Shown here piece by piece: positions 1 through 4,824 of a DNA stretch of 9,729 nt. The position numbers and the translations under genes were made by a program. Position 1 is the first letter of the stretch, and each line of letters starts with the position of its first letter. The stretch is from Desulfobacterales bacterium (GTDB lineage: Bacteria > Desulfobacterota > Desulfobacteria > Desulfobacterales > UBA11574), in the NCBI GenBank assembly GCA_030145595.1, contig JAQYVG010000123.1, positions 1 to 9,729 on the forward strand, given 5' to 3'. Under the pieces are notes generated by a model. It was given only the letters and a program-made list of their open reading frames with translations, searched no databases and was not told the origin of the DNA.

Positions 1-86
1 AACGAAAAAGCCACCACTTCATTAATATTAATTGAGCAGTACTAGCCCAGCAAGCCAGTACGAGCCACCAAATTAAGGAAAGTAGC

Positions 87-452
87 ATGGATTTATTATC
101 GCCCAAAAACCTTGTATTAGCATCAATCGCTATGATTTTAACAAGCGAAGTCTTTTCATTCCTCTATAAAGTTTTGAATTCTATAGGTGGGCTTGTCGGA
201 GGATTGGTTGTGCTATGTATATACGTATACTGTGGAGCTAAAGCTAGAAAAAGTGTACATTTAACAACATGGTTTTTAGTCCCAACAATTTTGTTTACCT
301 TAGTTCCGTTGGCTTATAAATGGTGGCCAAATTCTGAGGAAGAAAACATTTCAGTATTTAATGTTTTAATACAGAACGTGCCTGTTTTAATTAGTTTTGT
401 ATTGCCTGTGATATTTTTATCAATCGTTTACTATAAGTTGTCGAAAACTTAA
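87..452 (+). CDS. Small four-helix membrane protein, integron cassette ORF
   Basis: A 121-residue protein of unknown function that I do not recognise. It is almost entirely hydrophobic, with four likely membrane segments at about residues 9-28, 31-49, 59-78 and 93-116. A short basic stretch (AKARK, 51-55) follows segment 2 and an acidic loop (SEEEN, 83-87) lies between segments 3 and 4. There is no signal peptide separate from the first helix. The ATG is preceded by AAGGAA at 75-80 with a 6-base gap, which supports this start. The stop codon is only 3 bases before an attC site (456-517), the tight packing usual for integron gene cassettes, and the gene is A+T-rich. The left edge of its cassette should read GTTAGCC (complement of the GGCTAAC arm at 456-462), but this is not found in bases 1-86, so the edge lies outside the window or has changed. 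It could be a defence, immunity or envelope protein; nothing visible decides this. Confidence 0.75.
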   Translation: MDLLSPKNLVLASIAMILTSEVFSFLYKVLNSIGGLVGGLVVLCIYVYCGAKARKSVHLTTWFLVPTILFTLVPLAYKWWPNSEEENISVFNVLIQNVPVLISFVLPVIFLSIVYYKLSKT

Positions 453-455
453 AAT

Positions 456-517
456 GGCTAACATTGCGCTTTCAGTCGGATTCGGCAAAGCCTCGCCGCT
501 GAAGCACCAGGTTGGGT
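456..517 (+). other. attC recombination site (complete) between two gene cassettes
   Basis: This 62-base imperfect palindrome has the layout of an integron attC. The outer arms are GGCTAAC (456-462) and GTTGGGT (511-517), the latter a perfect fit to the GTTRRRY core. A 5-base spacer sits on each side (463-467 and 506-510). The inner arms GCTTTCAG (468-475) and CTGAAGC (499-505) pair over 7 bp with one bulged T, matching the extrahelical base typical of attC. CGG (477-479) can pair with CCG (496-498), and GGC-AAA-GCC (484-492) forms a small apical hairpin. Integrase would cut between G511 and T512. The outer arms pair imperfectly, as expected when the right core belongs to the next cassette. 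No integrase gene is present, so mobility would depend on an integrase elsewhere. Confidence 0.85.
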
Positions 518-537
518 GCTTGAACGAGAATATGGTA

Positions 538-566
538 TTGACATAGAGCATACCTACGGTTATACT
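538..566 (+). promoter_or_regulatory. Sigma70-type promoter of the mazEF cassette
   Basis: TTGACA at 538-543 is a perfect -35 hexamer. It is followed after 17 bases by TATACT at 561-566, five of six matches to the -10 consensus. Transcription would start near 573, about 20 bases before the antitoxin start codon. The promoter lies inside the cassette, downstream of the attC crossover, so the pair would be expressed wherever the cassette lands. Own promoters are known for toxin-antitoxin cassettes, whereas many other cassettes lack one. Confidence 0.75.
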
Positions 567-590
567 TATTGTGTTCACCGGAGGTATAAC
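559..590 (+). promoter_or_regulatory. Inverted repeat over the -10 box and ribosome site, candidate MazE operator
   Basis: GTTATAC (559-565) is repeated as its exact reverse complement GTATAAC (584-590) with 18 bases between. The left arm covers most of the -10 box and the right arm lies between the GGAGG ribosome site (580-584) and the start codon. RHH antitoxins usually repress their own operon by binding such a dyad, so this is a reasonable candidate operator. The function is inferred from position only. Confidence 0.4.
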
Positions 591-593
591 ATT

Positions 594-842
594 ATGGCAA
601 ATATTAAGACAGCAATATCAATTGAAAAGCCTATTTTTGAACAAATGAATATTCTTGCAAAAGATCTAAATATCTCAAGAAGTCGCGTATTTGCTCTGGC
701 CGCTGAAGAATTCATACAACGCCATAAAAATATCGAGCTTCTTGAATCCCTTAATAAGGCCTACGGTGATTTGTCTGAATCTGAACCCATTGTGCCAAAA
801 ATGCGTTCAAGGCACTATAAGATGGTGAAAGATCAATGGTAA
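594..842 (+). CDS. mazE: MazE-like ribbon-helix-helix antitoxin
   Basis: An 82-residue antitoxin of the MazEF/PemIK type. It binds and neutralises the ribonuclease encoded next to it and probably represses the shared promoter. The N-terminal half fits a ribbon-helix-helix fold: a short strand (residues 4-10, KTAISIE), helix A (11-25) and helix B (27-43, NISRSRVFALAAEEFIQ). The C-terminal third (50-82) is charged and probably disordered until it wraps the toxin. The start at 594 is chosen because GGAGG at 580-584 sits 9 bases upstream. The frame is also open from an ATG at 516, but that extension would cover the promoter and operator and is unlikely to be translated. The stop codon overlaps the toxin start by 7 bases, which implies translational coupling. 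The gene is the first in a gene cassette that begins at 512. Confidence 0.85.
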   Translation: MANIKTAISIEKPIFEQMNILAKDLNISRSRVFALAAEEFIQRHKNIELLESLNKAYGDLSESEPIVPKMRSRHYKMVKDQW

Positions 843-1192
843 TCAACCAAGGCGATGTCTTCTGGATAGAATTCGACGAACCCTCAGGGTCAGAACCTGG
901 CTATCGTCATCCCCATGTTGTTATTCAAAACAATCTATTCAACCGCAGCCGAATCAATACAGTCGTGGTTTGCACGCTGACATCAAATCTTAAGCGAGCC
1001 AAAGCACCTGGTAATGTGGCTCTGAACAAAGGTGAGGCCAACCTGCCTAAAAAAAGCGTAGTGAATATTTCCCAAATTTTTACCGTGAACAAAAGCGATT
1101 TATCAGAAAAAATCGGAACGTTGTCGAAAATTCGTATTTCTTCAATTTTACAAGGTATCAGGCTTCTCACTGAACCAAGAGAAGTTGATTAA
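836..1192 (+). CDS. mazF: MazF/PemK-family mRNA interferase toxin
   Basis: A 118-residue sequence-specific endoribonuclease toxin, full length for the family. The family hallmarks are clear: the N-terminal GDVFWIEFDEPSGSE block (residues 6-20), RHPHVVIQN (24-32) with the conserved catalytic-region Arg24, CTLTSN (46-51) with the conserved Thr/Ser, and SVVNISQIFTVNKSDL (74-89), the usual strand that closes the SH3-like barrel. No residue of the fold appears missing, so the toxin is probably active when freed from MazE. It overlaps mazE by 7 bases. Its stop codon lies 11 bases before the reverse-complemented cassette core at 1204-1213, so mazE and mazF together fill the cassette. The RNA sequence cut by this enzyme cannot be predicted from the protein. 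Confidence 0.9.
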   Translation: MVINQGDVFWIEFDEPSGSEPGYRHPHVVIQNNLFNRSRINTVVVCTLTSNLKRAKAPGNVALNKGEANLPKKSVVNISQIFTVNKSDLSEKIGTLSKIRISSILQGIRLLTEPREVD

Positions 1193-1203
1193 GATAAATA
1201 GGC

Positions 1204-1213
1204 AGCACCCAAC
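1204..1213 (+). other. Truncated attC: left arm of the mazEF cassette attC
   Basis: AGCACCCAAC at 1204-1213 is the exact reverse complement of GTTGGGTGCT at 511-520, where the mazEF cassette begins. The last seven bases (ACCCAAC) fit the RYYYAAC arm consensus. In a complete cassette the attC left arm must complement the cassette start, so this is the start of the mazEF attC. No GTTRRRY right core follows within the next 130 bases; instead the sequence enters higB coding sequence at about 1216. The site is therefore broken, and the cassette should not be excisable on its own by a normal attC x attC reaction. Confidence 0.75.
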
Positions 1214-1215
1214 GC

Positions 1216-1347
1216 GGAAATCGATTTGAAAAATTGAAAGGAAAGAGAAAAGGTCAATTTAGTATTCGAATAAATAATCAGTACCGCATTTGTTTCAAAT
1301 GGGAAATAGAAAATGCGGCTGATGTCGAGATTGTCGACTACCACTAA
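1216..1347 (+). pseudogene. higB: HigB-family toxin, C-terminal remnant
   Basis: Forty-three codons followed by TAA read GNRFEKLKGKR, then GQFSIRINNQYRICF, then VEIVDYH. This is the C-terminal half of a HigB/RelE-like ribosome-dependent mRNA interferase, normally about 92 residues. The family signature SIRIN-QYRICF and the terminal EIVDYH are intact. The N-terminal half is absent: the frame upstream reaches a TAA at 1195-1197 with no start codon, and the sequence before 1216 belongs to the mazEF attC arm. The break therefore sits between about 1213 and 1216 and is a deletion or recombination joint, not a frameshift. The protein cannot be made from a normal start. The intact antitoxin gene follows 17 bases after its stop. 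Confidence 0.8.
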
Positions 1348-1364
1348 GGTTTAAAGGAGCCATA

Positions 1365-1649
1365 ATGAACAAGATACATTTTACACCCATACATCCTGGC
1401 GCAGTATTGCAAGATGAGCTAGAGGAGGTGGGCCTTACTCAATCAGCACTTGCGAAACATATCGGAGTTTTGCCGAAAACAATTAATGAAATATGCCGTG
1501 GGAAAAGGGGCATTAGCGCAGAAATGGCAATGAAACTTTCAAAAGCCTTGGGAGGAAGCCCTCAGTTTTGGCTTAACCTACAAAACAACTGGGGACTCAG
1601 TCAATTAAATGAAACTTCTTTTCAGAGTATTAAACCTATTGCGGCATAA
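1365..1649 (+). CDS. higA: HigA-family antitoxin (XRE/VapI-type HTH), toxin partner broken
   Basis: A 94-residue DNA-binding antitoxin. The HTH_3 fold spans about residues 20-63, with the recognition region LTQSALAKHIGVLPKTINEI (24-43). The N-terminal IHPGAVLQDEL and the C-terminal SPQFWLNLQNNW are typical of HigA/VapI proteins. AGGAG at 1355-1359 lies 5 bases before the ATG. In the family it neutralises HigB and represses the higBA promoter. Here higB keeps only its C-terminal half, so this is an orphan antitoxin that might still protect against a related HigB elsewhere, or may simply be a leftover. The usual higBA promoter upstream of higB has been lost with the deletion, so its expression probably depends on read-through from mazEF. 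Confidence 0.88.
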   Translation: MNKIHFTPIHPGAVLQDELEEVGLTQSALAKHIGVLPKTINEICRGKRGISAEMAMKLSKALGGSPQFWLNLQNNWGLSQLNETSFQSIKPIAA

Positions 1650-1678
1650 AAGCAATATAACCATGCTGTGGACCAAAA

Positions 1679-3031
1679 ATGACAAATGAAGATGTGACTC
1701 CGCGCCACTCAAAAAAGTATTCTATCCCGTCGAAGCACACGAAAGACGATTCCGAGCACGTTCTCCAGAAAGCTTCTTTGGCCCACAAGGAAGGCAGGCT
1801 TGCTGAAGCGGAAAAAGGCTATCTGGAAGTATTGATAAGAAAGCCTGATAGTGGACAGGTGCTGAATGCGCTTGGAACGGTATTCTTGGACCAGTCCCGG
1901 CCGGATAAGGCCAAGAAAGTTTTTGAAAAAGCAGCCGACCTTAGACCTCCCTGTTTTCCGGCATGCTATAACCTGGCCAGGCTGAAGCAGCGAGAGAACG
2001 ATCACAAGGGTGCCATAAGTATTTACAGGGCCATGTTGGAAAAGCAACCTGGTATTGGTGAAGCATGGAATAATTTGGGTGTCGCATATAGGGAAATTGG
2101 GGACCAGGATGAAGCCATATCCTGTTTTCGAAGGGCAGTGGCGTTCGCTCCTGACATGGCAGAGGCATGGAACAACCTTGGCGTGGCACAGGACGAGTTT
2201 AACATGATTGAAAACGCTTCAAAGTCATACAAAAAGGCCATTGAGATACGATCAGATTATGCATCCGCCCACTTAAACCTCGGGATTTCTCTTCAAAAGC
2301 TCAGGCGATTCAAGGAAGCCGAGGAACATTACAACAAGGTGCTTGAGACCAAGCCGGATGATGAGGCGGCAAGATTCATGCTCCAAAGCCTGGGGACATC
2401 GGCAACACCTGATGCCGCCCCGGTGGAACACGTGCGTAGGATCTTTGATCAGTGTGCCGGGACTTTTGAGAGGATCCTGGTTAAAGACCTGGAATACAAG
2501 ACCCCTGAACTCCTGTTTGACCTTGTGCGCCCATATCTGGCTGAAGAAATGAATGTTCTGGACCTTGGCTGTGGTACCGGTCTGGGCGCTCAACTCTATC
2601 GGCCGTTTGCGAAAAGACTGATCGGCGTCGATGTATCGTCAAAGATGCTCGCAAAGGCCGCAGAGAAGAAAATCTACAACCGGCTCGAGGTTTTTGACAT
2701 ACTTCAAGACTGGGGCTTTCCCCAAAAATTTGATCTGATATATAGCTCTGACGTCTTTGTATATTTCGGGAATCTGGATACGATCATCAGGTCCGCATCT
2801 TCATATCTTGTTTGCGGAGGGATCATTGCATTTTCAGTGGAAAGACTGGAAGACAACAGCATGGAGTACCGGCTCTTTCCCAGCGGTCGCTTTGCACACT
2901 CACGGACATATATTCAAGATTGCCTAAGGCGTCATGGATTACAATTAATAGAGGAAACCAAAGCAGATATTAGGAAGCAGTCAGAAAATCAGGTTAAGGG
3001 ATTATTAATTGTAGCAAAAAAGGAGGTGTGA
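1679..3031 (+). CDS. TPR-repeat protein fused to a class I SAM-dependent methyltransferase
   Basis: A 450-residue two-domain protein. After a polar, basic N-terminus (1-25) come about six tetratricopeptide repeats in 34-residue steps (about 26-59, 60-93, 94-127, 128-161, 162-195 and 196-229). Repeats 4 and 5 share the phrase EAWNNLGVA (128-136, 162-170). The C-terminal half (about 250-450) is a Rossmann-fold methyltransferase. It shows the SAM-binding loop LDLGCGTG (294-301), the acidic end of strand 2 in GVDVS (316-320), and YSSDVFVYFG (355-364) as the motif IV region. The TPR part probably binds a protein partner or substrate; the acceptor is unknown. No clear ribosome site precedes the ATG at 1679, and a stop at 1658-1660 in the same frame excludes a longer form. 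The gene is richer in G+C than higA before it and tag after it, and no attC follows it, so it may not be a true cassette. Confidence 0.82.
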   Translation: MTNEDVTPRHSKKYSIPSKHTKDDSEHVLQKASLAHKEGRLAEAEKGYLEVLIRKPDSGQVLNALGTVFLDQSRPDKAKKVFEKAADLRPPCFPACYNLARLKQRENDHKGAISIYRAMLEKQPGIGEAWNNLGVAYREIGDQDEAISCFRRAVAFAPDMAEAWNNLGVAQDEFNMIENASKSYKKAIEIRSDYASAHLNLGISLQKLRRFKEAEEHYNKVLETKPDDEAARFMLQSLGTSATPDAAPVEHVRRIFDQCAGTFERILVKDLEYKTPELLFDLVRPYLAEEMNVLDLGCGTGLGAQLYRPFAKRLIGVDVSSKMLAKAAEKKIYNRLEVFDILQDWGFPQKFDLIYSSDVFVYFGNLDTIIRSASSYLVCGGIIAFSVERLEDNSMEYRLFPSGRFAHSRTYIQDCLRRHGLQLIEETKADIRKQSENQVKGLLIVAKKEV

Positions 3032-3109
3032 GGGCTCGCAGTATACGACTACGGCGTCACCCTTGATGCCTCGAATCTGGGGCACCCTCGACTTTCGCTC
3101 AATTAGGGT
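3032..3109 (+). other. Intergenic region with two hairpins before the tag cassette
   Basis: Bases 3053-3070 form a hairpin with arms GGCGTCA and TGATGCC (one G-T pair) and a 4-base loop. CACCCT occurs twice (3058-3063 and 3083-3088) and is complementary to AGGGTG at 3105-3110, directly on the cassette edge. No T-run follows, so these are not typical intrinsic terminators. There is no AAC arm that could pair with the GTT core at 3110, so I do not call an attC here. The structures could be remains of a recombination site or a processed mRNA end. Confidence 0.35.
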
Positions 3110-3125
3110 GTTATAGGAATTAAAT

Positions 3126-3695
3126 ATGAGGAAAAGATGCGATTGGCTGACAGATGAAGAGATATATATAGAATATCATGACAAAGAATGGGGTGTTCCT
3201 GTTTATGATGATCGCAAGCTATTTGAAATGCTTATTCTTGAAGGTTCTCAAGCGGGTCTTAGCTGGATCACCATACTAAAGCGACGAGTGACCTATAGAA
3301 AAGCCTATGATAATTTTGATCCTGAGAAAATGGCAAAATGGAATTCCGGCAAAATAAACAAATTGTTAAAAGATCCCGGCATAATTCGAAATAAATTAAA
3401 AGTAGAGGCAGCAAAACAAAATGCCCAGGCTTATTTAAAGATCATAAAAGAATATGGATCTTTCAAAGATTTTCTTTGGTCATTTGTTGATGGAAAGCCT
3501 ATAAATAATTCGTGGAAGTCACTCTCTGAAATACCTGCTACCACGAAAGAATCCGATGCAATGAGCAAAGCATTAAAAAAAAGGGGTTTTAAATTTGTGG
3601 GACCAACCATTTGCTATGCCTTCATGCAGGCAGTTGGAATGGTCAATGATCATACCACTACGTGTTTTAGATACAATGAAGTAAAAAACCTATAA
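3126..3695 (+). CDS. tag: DNA-3-methyladenine glycosylase I (Tag)
   Basis: A 189-residue base-excision repair enzyme that removes 3-methyladenine from alkylated DNA, in the cytoplasm. Length and sequence match the E. coli enzyme (187 residues). The four zinc ligands of the family are present as Cys5, His18, His176 and Cys180. The conserved block LEGSQAGLSWITIL (38-51) contains Glu39, equivalent to the key Glu38 of E. coli Tag. The C-terminal SKALKKRGFKFVGPTICYAFMQ (147-168) and MVNDH (172-176) are also highly conserved. Nothing is missing, so it should be active. The ATG lies only 15 bases after the cassette crossover at 3110/3111, with AGGA at 3115-3118 as ribosome site, so there is no room for a promoter of its own. 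Its stop codon lies inside the left arm of the following attC. It is A+T-rich compared with the downstream operon. Confidence 0.95.
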   Translation: MRKRCDWLTDEEIYIEYHDKEWGVPVYDDRKLFEMLILEGSQAGLSWITILKRRVTYRKAYDNFDPEKMAKWNSGKINKLLKDPGIIRNKLKVEAAKQNAQAYLKIIKEYGSFKDFLWSFVDGKPINNSWKSLSEIPATTKESDAMSKALKKRGFKFVGPTICYAFMQAVGMVNDHTTTCFRYNEVKNL

Positions 3696-3759
3696 CCAAT
3701 CAATCCACCTTCCTTTCCCGCCGTTGGCGGCATCGGGCAGGTGATTTCGAATGTTAGTA
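3690..3759 (+). other. attC recombination site of the tag cassette
   Basis: The left arm CCTATAAC (3689-3696) is the exact reverse complement of GTTATAGG (3110-3117), the start of the tag cassette, as required for a cassette and its own attC. After a 5-base spacer (3697-3701) the inner arm AATCCACCT (3702-3710) pairs with AGGTGATT (3739-3746) over 8 bp with one bulged C at 3705, the extrahelical base expected of attC. A 6-base spacer (3747-3752) then leads to the right core GTT (3753-3755). The apex holds a 5-bp hairpin CCGCC-GTT-GGCGG (3718-3730). Integrase would cut between G3753 and T3754. The right core GTTAGTA fits GTTRRRY only partly. The arm also contains the stop codon of tag. Confidence 0.82.
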
Positions 3760-3775
3760 CAAAGCAGGATACGAG

Positions 3776-4561
3776 ATGAAAAGTATAATGTCAGATGATG
3801 GGACAGTTGTTACCTGCCAAAACAGCGGAGAGGGCCCACCACTCTTGATAATCCATGGAACGTCGTCAGATCACCATATTTGGCAACTTGTGGCCAATCG
3901 ATTAACGGATCATTTTAATGTTTTCATTATGGACAGAAGGGGCCGTTGTGAAAGCGGAGATCATCCCGAGTATTCCATCGAAAAAGAATTCGCAGATGTT
4001 GCTGCCATCCTGAATTCTTTTGACGATACAGTCTATGTGTTAGGTCATTCTTTTGGAGGCCTTTGTACTTTAGAAGCGAGTTTGCTTGCATCAAATGTTC
4101 GGGAACTAATACTTTATGAACCGGCTACCGCGTTTGATCAAAAGAGGCTTGTGCTTTGCGATAGGATGGAATCTTTGCTGGAATCTAACCAGTCAGAAGC
4201 GGCATTAGTGTTCTTTATGAGCAAAATTGTTGGGATATCTGATAAAGAAATTGAATTTGCGAAGATTCAACCTGATTGGAAGGAGCGACTATCCGCAGCA
4301 CATACAATCCCACGCGAAATTAGAGCTCTTGCCCATTACAAATATTCAGCAGAATCCTTTCGTAGTATACGAGTACCAACGACGCTATTTGTTGGAGGAG
4401 ACAGTCCCCAATTTTTTAAAACCATGGTTTCTGAAGTTCAGGCGACTATACCCAATTCCAACGTAGTAGAGTTGTCAGGGCAAGGGCATATCGCCATGCG
4501 TACAGCGCCCGACATGTTCGCTGAACAGGTATTGAAAACTCTCTGGCACGATGAATTATAG
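3776..4561 (+). CDS. Alpha/beta hydrolase
   Basis: A 261-residue cytoplasmic hydrolase of the alpha/beta-fold superfamily, with no signal peptide. The oxyanion-hole motif HGTSSDHHIW is at 27-36 and the turn DRRGRCESG at 53-61. The nucleophile elbow GHSFGG (90-95) carries Ser92, followed by the acid in FVGGDSP (Asp209) and the catalytic His238 in GQGHIAM. The triad is complete, so it is probably an active esterase, lactonase or similar enzyme; the substrate is unknown. AGGA at 3766-3769 is 6 bases before the ATG. An in-frame ATG at 3788 is possible but lacks a better site. The start codon lies 22 bases after the crossover point of the tag attC, so the gene occupies the next cassette position. 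The expected attC arm (GTACTAAC) is not found after the stop codon, so the right end of the cassette has decayed or been replaced. Confidence 0.85.
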   Translation: MKSIMSDDGTVVTCQNSGEGPPLLIIHGTSSDHHIWQLVANRLTDHFNVFIMDRRGRCESGDHPEYSIEKEFADVAAILNSFDDTVYVLGHSFGGLCTLEASLLASNVRELILYEPATAFDQKRLVLCDRMESLLESNQSEAALVFFMSKIVGISDKEIEFAKIQPDWKERLSAAHTIPREIRALAHYKYSAESFRSIRVPTTLFVGGDSPQFFKTMVSEVQATIPNSNVVELSGQGHIAMRTAPDMFAEQVLKTLWHDEL

Positions 4562-4585
4562 GAAACATAGAAACATGTAGTAAAT

Positions 4586-4629
4586 GGGGGTCGGGTCGAA
4601 AAAAATGAGGTTAAGTCTATGTTTGACCC
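4586..4629 (+). repeat. GGGGGTCGGGTC ... GACCC inverted-repeat element
   Basis: GGGGGTCGGGTC starts at 4586 and TTGACCC ends at 4629, so the element is bounded by GGGTC/GACCC complementary ends. The first ten bases, GGGGGTCGGG, occur again at 9231-9240 in the same direction. Elements opening with similar G-rich GGGTCxGGTC sequences and ending in GACCC are familiar to me from intergenic REP-like or tyrosine-transposase-associated repeats in proteobacteria. That link is recollection and inference. No transposase is present here. Confidence 0.4.
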
Positions 4630-4677
4630 TTATGTCTTTCAAACCTTCGGATAATTAGACTGAAGCAACGGCGTAAA

Positions 4678-4701
4678 ATCGGCTTTGTTAGTGAAACCGA
4701 T
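4678..4701 (+). promoter_or_regulatory. Dyad next to the -35 box of the transport operon
   Basis: ATCGGCTTT (4678-4686) pairs with AAACCGAT (4694-4701) over 8 bp with one bulged C and a 7-base loop. It ends 2 bases before the -35 hexamer at 4704. The position suits an activator or repressor site, but a chance hairpin is possible. Confidence 0.3.
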
Positions 4702-4703
4702 CA

Positions 4704-4732
4704 TTGACTAAGAAAAGCTATTATTCTATAGA
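4704..4732 (+). promoter_or_regulatory. Sigma70-type promoter of the transport operon
   Basis: TTGACT (4704-4709, five of six consensus matches) and TATAGA (4727-4732, four of six) are separated by exactly 17 bases. Transcription would begin near 4739 and leave a leader of about 85 bases before the binding-protein gene. It is the best promoter in the 263-base gap after the hydrolase. A second TATACT at 4772-4777 has no good -35 partner. Confidence 0.5.
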
Positions 4733-4785
4733 TCATCAAAAGCATAGCGCCTGAACAGGCATTGATTTGATTATACTCAAACCCT

Positions 4786-4805
4786 AATTGAACGTTAACT
4801 CAATT
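4786..4805 (+). promoter_or_regulatory. Perfect dyad in the operon leader, candidate operator
   Basis: AATTGA (4786-4791) and TCAATT (4800-4805) form a perfect 6-bp inverted repeat around ACGTTAAC. It lies in the transcribed leader, 4 bases before the AAGGAGGA ribosome site (4809-4816). It could be a regulator site that blocks transcription. The binding protein is unknown and no regulator gene is in the window. Confidence 0.3.
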
Positions 4806-4824
4806 CACAAGGAGGATTAAGAGC

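Noticed and set aside
1..86. A left attC or cassette edge for the first membrane-protein gene
   Set aside because: No GTT core and no GTTAGCC complement of the 456-462 arm is found. ACTAGCCC at 41-48 is only a partial resemblance.
516..593. N-terminal extension of the mazE frame from an ATG at 516
   Set aside because: It would cover the attC edge, the promoter and the candidate operator. GGAGG sits at the right distance before the ATG at 594, and the family starts there.
1655..1661. ATATAAC after higA as a possible attC left arm
   Set aside because: No spaced inner arms or right GTT core follow before the next gene, so it cannot be supported.
4227..4466. A second open frame inside the hydrolase gene
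   Set aside because: It is a shadow of the hydrolase frame with no ribosome site or recognisable protein content.
4556..4564. TTATAGGAA repeats the first bases of the tag cassette (3111-3119), hinting at a direct repeat flanking tag and the hydrolase
   Set aside because: It overlaps the hydrolase's last codons and stop, has no GTT core, and a 9-base A+T-rich match can arise by chance at this distance.
4687..4693. GTTAGTG as a right core of an attC for the hydrolase cassette
   Set aside because: No complementary inner arms or matching AAC arm could be found upstream. It forms the loop of a separate dyad.
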